DNA of 64,000 nt from positions 978,318 through 1,042,317 of the forward strand of contig NZ_JABRPL010000001.1 in the NCBI RefSeq assembly GCF_013249015.1. The letters are read 5' to 3'. Positions 16,502-25,152 of the stretch are shown here, in pieces. Numbering within the stretch: position 1 is the first letter of the stretch; each line of letters opens with the position of its first letter. The notes below the pieces were generated by a model. It searched no databases. It saw only the letters and a program-made list of their open reading frames with translations, and was not told the origin of the DNA. The translations under genes and the position numbers were made by a program. The stretch comes from Rathayibacter agropyri (GTDB lineage Bacteria > Actinomycetota > Actinomycetes > Actinomycetales > Microbacteriaceae).

Positions 16502-17034
16502 GCGGCGCCTCTCTGTTCGTCGACGAGTCGAAGGCGAAGGATTACCTGCTGATTGCGGCGGCGATCGTTCCTCGCGACGTCGTGGATTGTCGACGCGTGG
16601 TCCGCACATTGCTCCTTCCTGGCCAGCCTCGACTGCACATGAAGCAGGAGAAGGAGTCGCGAAAGCGGCTCCTACTCGACACGTTCGCTGAACTCGAGAC
16701 CACGCTGACAATCTTCCGGGCGCCGCGCGGTCTCGGCAGCGAGGTCGAGCGTCGTCGGCGCTGCCTCGAAGAACTCGTCGGCACCATCGGCTCGGTCGGA
16801 GGACGTCTCTGTCTCGAGCGCGATGAGACGCTGGTCGCGCGCGACAAGCAGTGCATCATCGAAGCAACCCGCCGCGCTTGTAGTGCTGGCACGTTGGAGT
16901 ATTGGCACGAGTCCGCAGCCAGCGAGCCACTCCTTGCTATTCCGGATGCTGTGGGGTGGGCGTGGGCTCGTGGCGGCGACTGGCGGCGGCGGGCCCAGCC
17001 GATGATCAGTGAGGTGATCGACATCACGCCTTAA
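16498..17034 (+). CDS. DUF3800-like protein (predicted RNase H-fold)
   Basis: A 178-residue protein opening with LFVDESKAKDYLLIAAAIVP, which matches the first strand and DES motif of DUF3800 proteins, predicted to have an RNase H-like fold. A C-terminal aspartate in IPDAVGWAWARG fits the position of the last acidic residue in that family. It is shorter than typical DUF3800 (about 220-260 residues). Start overlaps the HTH gene stop by four bases. A nuclease or nucleic-acid-binding role in a mobile or defence cassette is an inference. The alternative is an unrelated small alpha/beta protein. Confidence 0.7.
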   Translation: MSGASLFVDESKAKDYLLIAAAIVPRDVVDCRRVVRTLLLPGQPRLHMKQEKESRKRLLLDTFAELETTLTIFRAPRGLGSEVERRRRCLEELVGTIGSVGGRLCLERDETLVARDKQCIIEATRRACSAGTLEYWHESAASEPLLAIPDAVGWAWARGGDWRRRAQPMISEVIDITP

Positions 17035-17044
17035 ACACGCGAAA

Positions 17045-17107
17045 CCCGAGCGCCGCGTCCATTCCGGACGGGTCTCGGGCTCACTTCCTGGGGCTCAACG
17101 CCCCGGG
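17045..17107 (+). terminator. Two hairpins after the DUF3800-like gene
   Basis: First hairpin: CCCGAG (17045) pairs with CTCGGG (17074), enclosing CGTCC-attcc-GGACG. Second: CCTGGGGC-tcaac-GCCCCGGG (17087-17107). A terminator pair is likely; the T tract is poor. Confidence 0.55.
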
Positions 17108-17194
17108 CTTACAAAATTCTATATCTCCGTGGCTCTTCCGAGCAACACACAAATCACGAGCGACGGCCGCCACGGGGCCTCCTGCTGAGACAGC

Positions 17195-17715
17195 GAACGC
17201 ATCGCAGAACTGGTCGGCTGCGCCCGCGTCTCCACCGACAAGCAGGATGCCCAGGTGCGGCGTGAGGCGCTACGCGCGGTCGGAGTGTCGGCGGATCGGG
17301 TCTGCGTCGGCGCCGGCCTCACCGGATCCAACCGAGAGCTACCTTGCGCTGCGCGAGACTATAGCCGCGTGGGGCACCGACTCGACGCTCTTCGTGACGA
17401 CGCTCGACAGTCTCACTGGGTCGATCACCGACGGGCGCGACGATGCTGACGAACTCTGCAAGGGGATGCAGTTGACCACTAGCAGTCCAGGTCACGACAC
17501 CAGAGATCGTCCGGCTGCCGTTCACCGCCCTCGCGATAATCGCAGAGTTCGAGGGTGACCTGATCCGACCGCGGACGCACGAGGCCATGACGATCGCGAA
17601 GGGGAAGCCGCGCGAGAGCGAGCCCAAGCCCTCCCGAAAGCTCAAGGCGCACCTACACACGAAGCCCCGCTCGGGTCCTTATCACGGCGCCAGTCACCGA
17701 GCACACCTCGCCTGA
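17195..17715 (+). pseudogene. Degenerate serine recombinase (resolvase/invertase family)
   Basis: Remnants of a resolvase appear in order but in different frames. The N-terminal catalytic block LVGCARVSTDKQDAQ (Ser in ARVST) and GAGLTGSNRE begin near 17210; TLFVTTLDSLTGSI follows in another frame near 17385; then AIIAEFEGDLIRPRTHEAM starts near 17535 and runs to TGA 17713-17715. There are at least two frameshifts and the usual DNA-binding HTH is not recognisable. No start codon or -10 box. It marks past mobility next to the HTH/DUF3800-like cassette. Confidence 0.75.
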
Positions 17716-17744
17716 GGCGCCGCCGCCGCACTGCGCCCGCTCTC

Positions 17745-17750
17745 TAGACT
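17745..17750 (+). promoter_or_regulatory. -10 box for the O-antigen ligase pair (leaderless)
   Basis: TAGACT, seven bases before ATG 17758. Confidence 0.55.
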
Positions 17751-17757
17751 GGTCGCC

Positions 17758-19107
17758 ATGATCCGACGCGCCGCCCCCGCCGCTCCTCGAGTGCTGGCGG
17801 TGGCGGTTCTCGCGGTGCTGCTGGCCGGTCAGTCTGTACGCAATTGTGTCGGCTGGTGGGGCTGGGGCGCGGTCGTCGCCGTCCTCCTCATCGCCTCGAT
17901 CGTCGTCCTCGTGCGCGCCCGTCCGCGCCTGCGCTGGGCGCGCACCCCAAAGTCGCTGGTCGCTTTCCTCGCACTCGCGGTGCTCTCGCTGCTGTGGTCG
18001 GCGTATCCCGGCGCGAGCGCAATCGGAGTGACCGCACAGCTGGCCACGACGCTCGGCGGCGTCGTGCTCGCCCTGACCCTCAGCACCGGTGAGCTCGTGA
18101 CCGCGCTGGGGCGGGCGCTGCGAATCTCGACCGGGCTCTCACTGCTCTTCGAGCTGGTGGTCGCGGTCGTCGTCCGTCAGCCGCTCCTTCCCGTCGGGAT
18201 CGACGTCCCCGCCGACGGGCGCGTTCCCGCCGCGTTTTACTGGTCGCAGGCCGCCCTGTTCACGGGCGAGCCGATCCAGGGCATCGTCGGCAACCGCAAC
18301 CTGCTCGGCTTCCTCGCTCTGCTGGGGCTCGTCGTCGTGGCACTCGAGCTGGCAGCGCACTCGATCCACCGCCGCTGGGGGGTGGTCTGGATCGTCCTCT
18401 TCGCCGCCTCGCTCGCGCTCACGCGCTCCGCCACCGTGCTGGTCTGCGCCGTCGCCGTCGTGCTCGCCGCCGTCTTCGCGCTCTGGGCGCGCCGCCGCGG
18501 CGAATCCGGACGGCGGCCCGTCTACCTCACCGCGGCCGGCCTCACCGTGGTCGTGGTCGCGGGAGGCGTCGCGGGCTGGTCCGCGTTACTCGCCCTCCTC
18601 GGCAAGAGCGAGGATGCGACCGGCCGACTCGACATCTGGCACTCCGTCGCCGAGCTGGCCGCGCAACGTCCGATGTTCGGCTGGGGCTGGGTCAGCTATT
18701 GGGCGCCGTGGGTCGCTCCGTTCGACACGCTGGCCGAGCGCAAGGGCGTCCTCTACCTCCAGGCTCACAACGCCTGGCTCGACGTCGCGTTCCAACTCGG
18801 CGCTGTCGGCCTCGTCCTCTTCGCCGCCGTCGCGGTCTCAACCCTCTGGCGCTCGTGGTTCCGGGCGGTCGACCGCCCGAGGCTCACGGCGACGGAGGTT
18901 CTGCCCTACTCCGCCGTCTCCCTCGCGCCGCTCCTGCTCGTCGTCGCATTGCTCGCGCAATCCCTCGTCGAGAGCCGGATCCTGATCGAGGGCGGCTGGC
19001 TGCTCCTGGTACTGCTCGCCGTGCAGACCAAGCAGCCCGCGTCCGAAGCGGCCGATGTCCTCACCTCGGCACCGCTCCCTCTCGCGAGTGCCCACCCGAG
19101 GCGATGA
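17758..19107 (+). CDS. O-antigen ligase/polymerase family membrane protein
   Basis: A 449-residue polytopic protein with about ten membrane helices. GNRNLLGF and the Wzy_C-type block ending MFGWGWVSYW mark the O-antigen ligase/polymerase (WaaL/Wzy) superfamily; the large periplasmic loop follows GWGW. These enzymes join or polymerise undecaprenyl-linked glycans outside the membrane. In this monoderm bacterium it probably acts on a wall glycan. ATG 17758 follows a TAGACT box by seven bases. It overlaps the next, homologous gene by four bases. Confidence 0.9.
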   Translation: MIRRAAPAAPRVLAVAVLAVLLAGQSVRNCVGWWGWGAVVAVLLIASIVVLVRARPRLRWARTPKSLVAFLALAVLSLLWSAYPGASAIGVTAQLATTLGGVVLALTLSTGELVTALGRALRISTGLSLLFELVVAVVVRQPLLPVGIDVPADGRVPAAFYWSQAALFTGEPIQGIVGNRNLLGFLALLGLVVVALELAAHSIHRRWGVVWIVLFAASLALTRSATVLVCAVAVVLAAVFALWARRRGESGRRPVYLTAAGLTVVVVAGGVAGWSALLALLGKSEDATGRLDIWHSVAELAAQRPMFGWGWVSYWAPWVAPFDTLAERKGVLYLQAHNAWLDVAFQLGAVGLVLFAAVAVSTLWRSWFRAVDRPRLTATEVLPYSAVSLAPLLLVVALLAQSLVESRILIEGGWLLLVLLAVQTKQPASEAADVLTSAPLPLASAHPRR

Positions 19108-20384
19108 GGCCCCGCCGCCCCTCGGTCCCCTCCTCCGTCGCCGACGCGGCGGCCTCGCCGCAGTTCGCCGCGGCCCTCGCGCAGACAACCCTCGTCACCG
19201 TTCTCTGCGCTCCCGCCGTGCGAGGGATGATCGGTTGGCCCGGCTACATCGCGGCGATCGCGGGCCTGACCATCCTCGCCGCAGTCATGCTGGTCCTGCG
19301 CCGCGGCCTGCTCGACTGGGAGGGTCTGCTGCCGACGAGCATCCTGATGTTCCTCGGCTGGATCGGCCTGAGCGTGATCTGGAGTGGATACCAGTGGGCG
19401 ACGGTCACGGGGGTTGCTTACCAGTTCGCGCTTGCCTTCCTCGCGATCGCGATCGGGCTCACTCGCGACGTGATCCAGATCATTCGCTCGGTCGGCGACG
19501 TGCTGCGATTCGTGCTGATCGCTTCGATCGCCGTCGAGGTGCTGGCCGGGGTCCTGATTGACCGGCCCCTGCGCTTTCTCGGCGTCGAGGGCTTGCTGGC
19601 GCTCGGCGGGCCGATCCAGGGGCTCGTGGGCACCCGCAACCAGCTGGGGCTCGTCTGCCTTCTGGCGATCGTGACGTTCTCGGTTGAACTCATGACTCGC
19701 TCCGTCGCCCGCGGCCCGGCGATCGCCTCGATCGTGCTGGCGGTGGTGACCCTGCTCTTCACCCGCTCAGCCGTGAGCGCCGGCGTCCTCGCGGTGGCCG
19801 CCGTGGTCGCCCTCGCCCTGCGCTGGGTGCGTCACGGCGACGGCACTCAGCGCCGACGGAGGCAGTACATCGTCCTCGGCGTCGCCGTCGCCGCGGCCCT
19901 GACCGCCTGGCTCCTGCGCTACCGCGTGATCGAACTGCTCAACGCGGGCAGCGAGTTCGAGTTCCGGCTGCGGCTCTGGCAGCAGGTCTGGCGCTTCACC
20001 GACCTCGCGCCGATCATCGGCTGGGGCTGGGTCGGCTATTGGCGCACCGACCTCTCCCCCTTCGTGGCCATCGACTCTCTCTCCGGCCGACCGCACTCAT
20101 CGAGCCTGAATGCGCTGTTCGACGTGGCGCTGCAGGTGGGCGCGGTCGGAGTGGTGCTCTTCGTCGTGCTGGTGGGCCTCGCGCTCTGGCGCTCCTGGCT
20201 GATCGCCTCCGAGCGCCGTGCGGTCGTTCATGTCTGGCCGGTGCTGGTGCTCGCGGTGCTCATTATCACCAGCCTCGCCGAGAGCTCGATCCTGCTCGAC
20301 GCGGGTTGGCTGCTCGTCGTGCTCTGCGCGATGCGGGCGGCGCAGGGGCTGAGCTGGCGCCGCCTGTTGCACCCGCGCGACTGA
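19104..20384 (+). CDS. Second O-antigen ligase/polymerase family membrane protein
   Basis: A 426-residue paralogue of the preceding protein with the same helix layout. GTRNQLGL and IIGWGWVGYW replace GNRNLLGF and MFGWGWVSYW. It starts at ATG 19104 inside the stop of the first gene (ATGA), so both are made from one transcript. The two proteins may act on different glycans or as a pair, for example one polymerase and one ligase; sequence alone does not say which. Confidence 0.9.
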   Translation: MRPRRPSVPSSVADAAASPQFAAALAQTTLVTVLCAPAVRGMIGWPGYIAAIAGLTILAAVMLVLRRGLLDWEGLLPTSILMFLGWIGLSVIWSGYQWATVTGVAYQFALAFLAIAIGLTRDVIQIIRSVGDVLRFVLIASIAVEVLAGVLIDRPLRFLGVEGLLALGGPIQGLVGTRNQLGLVCLLAIVTFSVELMTRSVARGPAIASIVLAVVTLLFTRSAVSAGVLAVAAVVALALRWVRHGDGTQRRRRQYIVLGVAVAAALTAWLLRYRVIELLNAGSEFEFRLRLWQQVWRFTDLAPIIGWGWVGYWRTDLSPFVAIDSLSGRPHSSSLNALFDVALQVGAVGVVLFVVLVGLALWRSWLIASERRAVVHVWPVLVLAVLIITSLAESSILLDAGWLLVVLCAMRAAQGLSWRRLLHPRD

Positions 20385-20411
20385 GGCCGACCGACAGAAA
20401 CGAACCAGCGG

Positions 20412-21512
20412 TCACCGGCGGCGCTGCTCCCCCACCGCGCGAAACACCGCGAGGTGCTCCTCGCGGCAGCGCTCCCAACTGAAGCGGCGTGCCCGCTCCA
20501 CACCCCGGGGGCCGAGCTCGGCGGTCCTGGCGATCGCCTCGAGAATTCCGTCGGCGATCGACCGCGGCTCTAGCGGGTCCACGTAGACCGCGGCCTCACC
20601 GCAAATCTCGGGCAGCGAGCCCGAGTTGGCCGCAGCGACCGGGCAGCCGGAGGCCATCGCCTCGATCGGCGGGAAACCGAATCCCTCGTACAGGCTCGGG
20701 AACGCCAGCACCGCGGCGCGACGGTAGAGGTCGGCGAGTTCTTCAGGAGTGACGTGGCCGCGCCAGTCGACAAAGTCCGGCAGCGGGCCGAGCCGCTCCA
20801 GATCGCCTCCGGTGAGCACCAGACGCAGGGCGTGTCCCTCCGCCCGCAGCAGCCGCATCGCCTCGAAAAGGCGGGCGTGGTTCTTGTGCGGCCAGGCCCG
20901 CGCCGGGTAGAACACGAAGTCCTCGCGCGGGCCGAAGTTCGGGGTGAAGCGTTCGGAGTCCACGCCGAGGTGCGACACGTGGATCCGCTCCTCGGGGATC
21001 TTGAGCAGCTCGACGATCCGCCCTTTCGTGAAGGCACTGATGGTGATGACGGCGTCGGCCCGCCGCGCGGTCGCCTCGTAGGCGATCCGGCGGAAGAAGC
21101 GCTCGACACGGGGAAAGAGCTGCGGTAGATCGCGATGCTGCAGGTCGAACACCATCTGCACGTGACCCTGGCGGCGCGAGGGCCAGGGCAGCGGCACGGT
21201 GAAGGGGAAATAGAGGATGGTGTCTGTGCCCAGGCGGCGGCGCAGGCGCGGTGTGCGCAGCAGTGCTTGGAGCATCCCGATTGCCCGGCGGCGGTGCCCG
21301 GCCCCGCTGACGACTCCGTCCGCCACGAGTTCGGGCACTCCCTCGCTGAAGCCGCGCGCGTTCTCGGGGACGAGCACCCGAACGGTGAGTCCCTCCTCGT
21401 CGGGCCGCGGCACCAGGAGGCGCGTCAGCGCCCGGGCGTAAGTCTCGCCGCCGCCCATGCCTCCAGGATCGACGGTGAGCACGGCGAGCGTGACAGGGAG
21501 CGGGTGCGGCAT
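20412..21512 (-). CDS. GT4-type glycosyltransferase (family 1 fold)
   Basis: GT-B retaining glycosyltransferase of 366 residues. [10 protein letters not shown] lies in the acceptor-side domain. The donor-side domain has [10 protein letters not shown] and the EX7E motif in [11 protein letters not shown]. It probably transfers mannose or a deoxyhexose in glycan assembly on the cytoplasmic face. ATG 21512 is preferred; an in-frame TTG at 21521 adds three residues. Convergent with the ligase pair and divergent from the gmd genes. Confidence 0.9.
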   Translation of the reverse strand: MPHPLPVTLAVLTVDPGGMGGGETYARALTRLLVPRPDEEGLTVRVLVPENARGFSEGVPELVADGVVSGAGHRRRAIGMLQALLRTPRLRRRLGTDTILYFPFTVPLPWPSRRQGHVQMVFDLQHRDLPQLFPRVERFFRRIAYEATARRADAVITISAFTKGRIVELLKIPEERIHVSHLGVDSERFTPNFGPREDFVFYPARAWPHKNHARLFEAMRLLRAEGHALRLVLTGGDLERLGPLPDFVDWRGHVTPEELADLYRRAAVLAFPSLYEGFGFPPIEAMASGCPVAAANSGSLPEICGEAAVYVDPLEPRSIADGILEAIARTAELGPRGVERARRFSWERCREEHLAVFRAVGEQRRR

Positions 21513-21589
21513 GGAGTCCAATCAGGTCCGGGCCGGCCCAGAATACCGGCGGGGCCACGCCGCTCCCGGTACCCGCTGACGCCCGTGGG

Positions 21590-21595
21590 TAGGAT
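21590..21595 (+). promoter_or_regulatory. -10 box upstream of gmd
   Basis: TAGGAT. Transcription would start near 21602, after the ATG at 21594. This argues that gmd starts at GTG 21636 with a short leader. Confidence 0.45.
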
Positions 21596-21635
21596 GAAGC
21601 CCGCTGTCATCGACCCCGACGAATTGGACCACCAC

Positions 21636-22619
21636 GTGCCTCGCGCTCTGATCACAGGAATCACCGGCCAGGACGGCCTCTACCTCGCCGAGCTGCTGCT
21701 CTCGAAGGGCTACGAGGTCTTCGGCCTCGTCCGCGGGCAGAACAACCCCAAGTACGAGCTGGTGCGCCGCACCGTCCCCGAGGTGAAGCTACTCACGGGC
21801 GACCTGACCGACGTGTCGAGCCTCGTGCGCGTGCTCGCCGCCGCCCAGCCGGACGAGGTCTACAACCTCGGCGCCATCTCGTTCGTCGCCTACTCATGGG
21901 AGAACGCGTCGCTGACGACCGACGTAACCGGCAAGGGCGTCCTCAACATCCTCGAGGCGACCCGGCTCTACGCCGGTGACGACATGTCCCGCGTGAAGTT
22001 CTACCAGGCCTCCTCGTCCGAGATGTTCGGCAAGGTGCAGCAGGTCCCGCAGAGCGAGGAGACGCTGCTCTGGCCGCGCTCCCCCTACGGCGTTGCCAAG
22101 GTCTTCGGCCACTACATGACCATCAACTATCGCGAGTCGTACGGCATGCACGCGTCCTCGGGCATCCTCTTCAACCACGAATCCCCCCGCCGCGGCCCCG
22201 AGTTCGTCACCCGCAAGATCAGCCTCGCGGTGGCCAGGATCAAGCTCGGCCTCCAGGAGACGCTCGAGCTCGGCAATCTTGACGCCAAGCGCGACTGGGG
22301 TTTCGCCGGCGACTACGTCGATGCGATGTGGCGCATGCTGCAGCAGCCCGCGGGCGACGACTACGTGGTCTCGACCGGGGAGACCCACGAGATCCGCGAG
22401 TACCTCGACATCGCTTTCCAGTCCGTCGGCATCGACGACTGGACCCCCTATGTCACCCAGAATCCCGCCTTCATGCGGCCTGCCGAAGTCGACCTTCTCA
22501 TCGGCGATGCGACCAAGGCCCGCGAGGTCCTCGGCTGGGAGCCGAAGGTCTCCTTCCCCGAGCTGGTCGCCATGATGGTCGAGAACGACCTCGCCGAGCA
22601 GTCCGCTCTGATCAAGTAG
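21636..22619 (+). CDS. gmd: GDP-mannose 4,6-dehydratase
   Basis: Extended SDR enzyme of 327 residues that makes GDP-4-keto-6-deoxymannose from GDP-mannose, the precursor of GDP-rhamnose, GDP-fucose or GDP-6-deoxytalose. TGITGQDGLYL is the NAD-binding loop; SSSEMFG (126-132) and Tyr151/Lys155 in SPYGVAK are catalytic; NHESPRRGPEFVTRK is the Gmd signature. GTG 21636 is chosen because homologues begin MPRALITG and the upstream -10 box lies over the alternative ATG 21594 (14 residues longer). Followed by a paralogue after five bases. Confidence 0.93.
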   Translation: MPRALITGITGQDGLYLAELLLSKGYEVFGLVRGQNNPKYELVRRTVPEVKLLTGDLTDVSSLVRVLAAAQPDEVYNLGAISFVAYSWENASLTTDVTGKGVLNILEATRLYAGDDMSRVKFYQASSSEMFGKVQQVPQSEETLLWPRSPYGVAKVFGHYMTINYRESYGMHASSGILFNHESPRRGPEFVTRKISLAVARIKLGLQETLELGNLDAKRDWGFAGDYVDAMWRMLQQPAGDDYVVSTGETHEIREYLDIAFQSVGIDDWTPYVTQNPAFMRPAEVDLLIGDATKAREVLGWEPKVSFPELVAMMVENDLAEQSALIK

Positions 22620-22624
22620 CCGCC

Positions 22625-23584
22625 ATGCCGTCAGCGCTCGTCACCGGAGCGAGCGGGCAGGACGGGGGCTACCTCGTCGAGCGCCTGCTCGCCGACGGCT
22701 GGGACGTCTCCGCGCTTGTGCGCGGGACCGACGATTCAGCCTTGCCCACCGCCGTGCGCCCTTTCGAGGGCGACCTGCGCGATTCCTCCGGCCTCGGCCG
22801 CATCGTCGCCCAGGCGGAGCCGGACGCCGTCTTCCACCTCGCCGGCCTCTCCTCCGTTGCGCTCTCCTGGCAGGAGCCCGTGCTGGCCGCCGAGATCACC
22901 GGCACCGCCGTCGCCGCGCTCCTGGAAGCGTCTCTGGCGCTCCAGGAGTCGGCCGGACGCGAGGTACGGTTCGTTCAGGCCTCCTCCTCCGAAATTTTCG
23001 GAGCGGCGACCGAGAACCCGCAGACCGAGCAGACCCCGATCCGCCCCGTCTCGCCGTACGGCGCAGCAAAGGCGTTCGCGCACCACCTCGTCGCCGTCTA
23101 CCGAGGCCGCGGCCTGCACGCCTCCTCCGGGATTCTCTACAACCACGAGTCGCCGCGCCGGCCGCTCAGCTTCGTGACCCGAAAGATCACGGCCGGAGTC
23201 GCCGCGATCGCGACGGGCGCCGAGACGGAGCTGTCCCTGGGCAACCTCGACGTTCGGCGCGATTGGGGTTGGGCGCCCGACTACGTCGATGCACTCGTGC
23301 GCGCCTCACGCGCCGAGCAGCCCGACGACTACGTCGTGGCGACCGGAGTCGCGCACTCGGTCCGCGACTTTGTCCGCGCTGCCTTCACGGCCGCCGGGAT
23401 CGACGATTGGGAACAGCGCGTCACGATCGACCCGCGGTTCGCCCGACCCGTCGACGCCCCCGAGATGCGGGGCGACGCGTCCCGGGCCCGCGAGGTCCTC
23501 GGCTGGACGCCGACCGTCAGCTTCGAGCAGATCGTCGCCCGCATGGTCGAGAACGATCTCGAGTTGGCCCGCCGCGCGAACTGA
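22625..23584 (+). CDS. GDP-mannose 4,6-dehydratase paralogue
   Basis: A 319-residue SDR protein clearly related to the preceding Gmd: TGASGQDGGYL at the NAD site, SSSEIFG, Tyr145/Lys149 in SPYGAAK, and NHESPRRPLSFVTRK. It is probably a second dehydratase or a diverged enzyme working on the same GDP-sugar, such as a 4-reductase, although the conserved SSSE and NHESPRR favour a dehydratase. Starts five bases after the gmd stop; same operon. A strong hairpin ends the unit. Confidence 0.85.
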   Translation: MPSALVTGASGQDGGYLVERLLADGWDVSALVRGTDDSALPTAVRPFEGDLRDSSGLGRIVAQAEPDAVFHLAGLSSVALSWQEPVLAAEITGTAVAALLEASLALQESAGREVRFVQASSSEIFGAATENPQTEQTPIRPVSPYGAAKAFAHHLVAVYRGRGLHASSGILYNHESPRRPLSFVTRKITAGVAAIATGAETELSLGNLDVRRDWGWAPDYVDALVRASRAEQPDDYVVATGVAHSVRDFVRAAFTAAGIDDWEQRVTIDPRFARPVDAPEMRGDASRAREVLGWTPTVSFEQIVARMVENDLELARRAN

Positions 23585-23592
23585 CCGCACAG

Positions 23593-23639
23593 ATGCACGC
23601 GGCCCCCGCTTCCGGTATCGGAGCGGGGGCCGCGTGCAT
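23593..23639. terminator. Strong bidirectional terminator
   Basis: An 18-base-pair perfect stem, ATGCACGCGGCCCCCGCT against its complement, with an 11-base loop. It lies between the convergent gmd paralogue and the glycosyltransferase gene. Confidence 0.8.
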
Positions 23640-23652
23640 GCGGTGACGTCGG

Positions 23653-25152
23653 TCAGGCGGTCCTCGTGGTCGCGGTTGCCGCACGTTCCTCAGGAACACC
23701 CTCGCCGTCGACCAGGTACGACCAGACCCGTTCGGCGTACTCGTCCCAAGTGCCGCCGTCGATCGCGAGCGCCTCGGCCGAGAGCCGGTCATGCAGCGCG
23801 TCGTCGGTGAGGAGGCGCTCCAGAGCGGAGGCGATGTCGTGGTCATCGTGCGGGTCGACAAACAGCGCGCCGCCGCCCAAGGCGACCTCGCGCATGCTGC
23901 CGAAGCCCGAAGTGACGACCGGCGTCCCGACCGAGATCGACTCGACGATCGGCAGACCATAGCCCTCGTTAATGGAGGGGAACACCGTGCACCGGGCAAG
24001 GCGGTAGGCGCTCCAGAGCAGCGCGTCCGTGATTTTGGACAGCGACCGGACCGGCCGGCCGAAACCCTCGAGCACCTCGAGGCGGTACTCGAATTCGGCG
24101 CTGCTCCAGGCGTTGCCGCCGATGAAGACCAGGCTGAACTTCAGTCCCCGACGCCAAAGGATCTCGGCCGCCTGTAGCACTGCGAGGTGGTTCTTGCGCG
24201 GTTCGTGGCTGCCGACGCAGACGACGAGCGGCAACGCGCCGGTCACGAGCGAGCGAGCGGCCGTAGCCAGCTCCTGCTCCGAGACGTCCTCGGGCTGCGA
24301 GGGCAGCAGGATGGGGAGGATGTCAGGCCCCTGCATCCCGACGCTGCCCAGCATGTGCCGCCAGCCGGAGTATTCGATGGCGGCCGCCTCCGAGATGGTC
24401 GCGATGCGGTCCATATGCGAGACGGCCACAAGCGTGCGCGAGAAGGCGGCGCTGATGCCGGTGCTGGCCGTCTCGGCGGTGGTCACCGGAACGCAGTCGA
24501 AGCCGATGGTGCCGGTCCGGTTGCCGCTGAACTCGGCGAGAGCCGAGACTCGCGACGTCCGCTCGTCCTCGACGGCAAGCTCGGGCAGGATGTAGGTGCC
24601 CTGCCAGGGCACGATCACGCGGGAGCGATCCTCGACGGCGTCGGGAACGTCGCCCGAGACCGCATTGCGGCGCTGCTCCGGCGTCAGCATCACAAGCGAC
24701 TCGTGAGTGGAGTCCCAGCCGGCCAGGACGATCTCGTGGTCACGGGTCCAGCGGACAAGGCTCTGGCGTACCACCCGCTGGATTCCCGTCGCGAGGCCAG
24801 TGCGCGCGGTGTGGTGAACGTCGACCACGACGGCGCCAACGACCACCTCGACCTCTGGGTGGTGGAACCGCGCGAACACGCGGGTGGAGGCGATGCTCGA
24901 CGCAGCGTGCGCAAGCAGCGCCGCAGTGCCATCGAGCCGAGCCCGGCGGCGCCCGTCGACGACGTCCTCGCGGCGCGGCAGGGTCCCCCGGAGCACGGCC
25001 AGCACCAGCCAGACCTCGCGGTCGGAGGGGGCGGGTAGCAGCACGCTGAGCTGCCCCGTCAGCGCGCCGACGCTCTCGAGCGGCTCAACCGACGGCGCGA
25101 GCGTTCGCACCAGCGTGGCGAGGCGGTCGACCAGATACTGCTTAGAGCGCAC
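23653..25152 (-). CDS. GT4-type glycosyltransferase with long N-terminal domain (copy A)
   Basis: A 499-residue protein. The first about 100 residues are a helical region of unknown role; then VVVGAVVVDVHHT and TGIQRVVRQSLVRW begin the GT-B fold. The donor domain has GSHEPRKNHLAVL and the EX7E-like NEGYGLPIVESI. GTG 25152 is chosen over TTG 25173 because AGGAGGAGG lies seven bases upstream. It overlaps the upstream paralogue by 11 bases. The two share a layout and motifs, so they arose by duplication and probably add related sugars in sequence. Confidence 0.87.
   Translation of the reverse strand: MRSKQYLVDRLATLVRTLAPSVEPLESVGALTGQLSVLLPAPSDREVWLVLAVLRGTLPRREDVVDGRRRARLDGTAALLAHAASSIASTRVFARFHHPEVEVVVGAVVVDVHHTARTGLATGIQRVVRQSLVRWTRDHEIVLAGWDSTHESLVMLTPEQRRNAVSGDVPDAVEDRSRVIVPWQGTYILPELAVEDERTSRVSALAEFSGNRTGTIGFDCVPVTTAETASTGISAAFSRTLVAVSHMDRIATISEAAAIEYSGWRHMLGSVGMQGPDILPILLPSQPEDVSEQELATAARSLVTGALPLVVCVGSHEPRKNHLAVLQAAEILWRRGLKFSLVFIGGNAWSSAEFEYRLEVLEGFGRPVRSLSKITDALLWSAYRLARCTVFPSINEGYGLPIVESISVGTPVVTSGFGSMREVALGGGALFVDPHDDHDIASALERLLTDDALHDRLSAEALAIDGGTWDEYAERVWSYLVDGEGVPEERAATATTRTA

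Noticed and set aside
21594-21635. ATG 21594 as the gmd start
   Set aside because: The TAGGAT box overlaps this codon and homologues start at the MPRALITG position.
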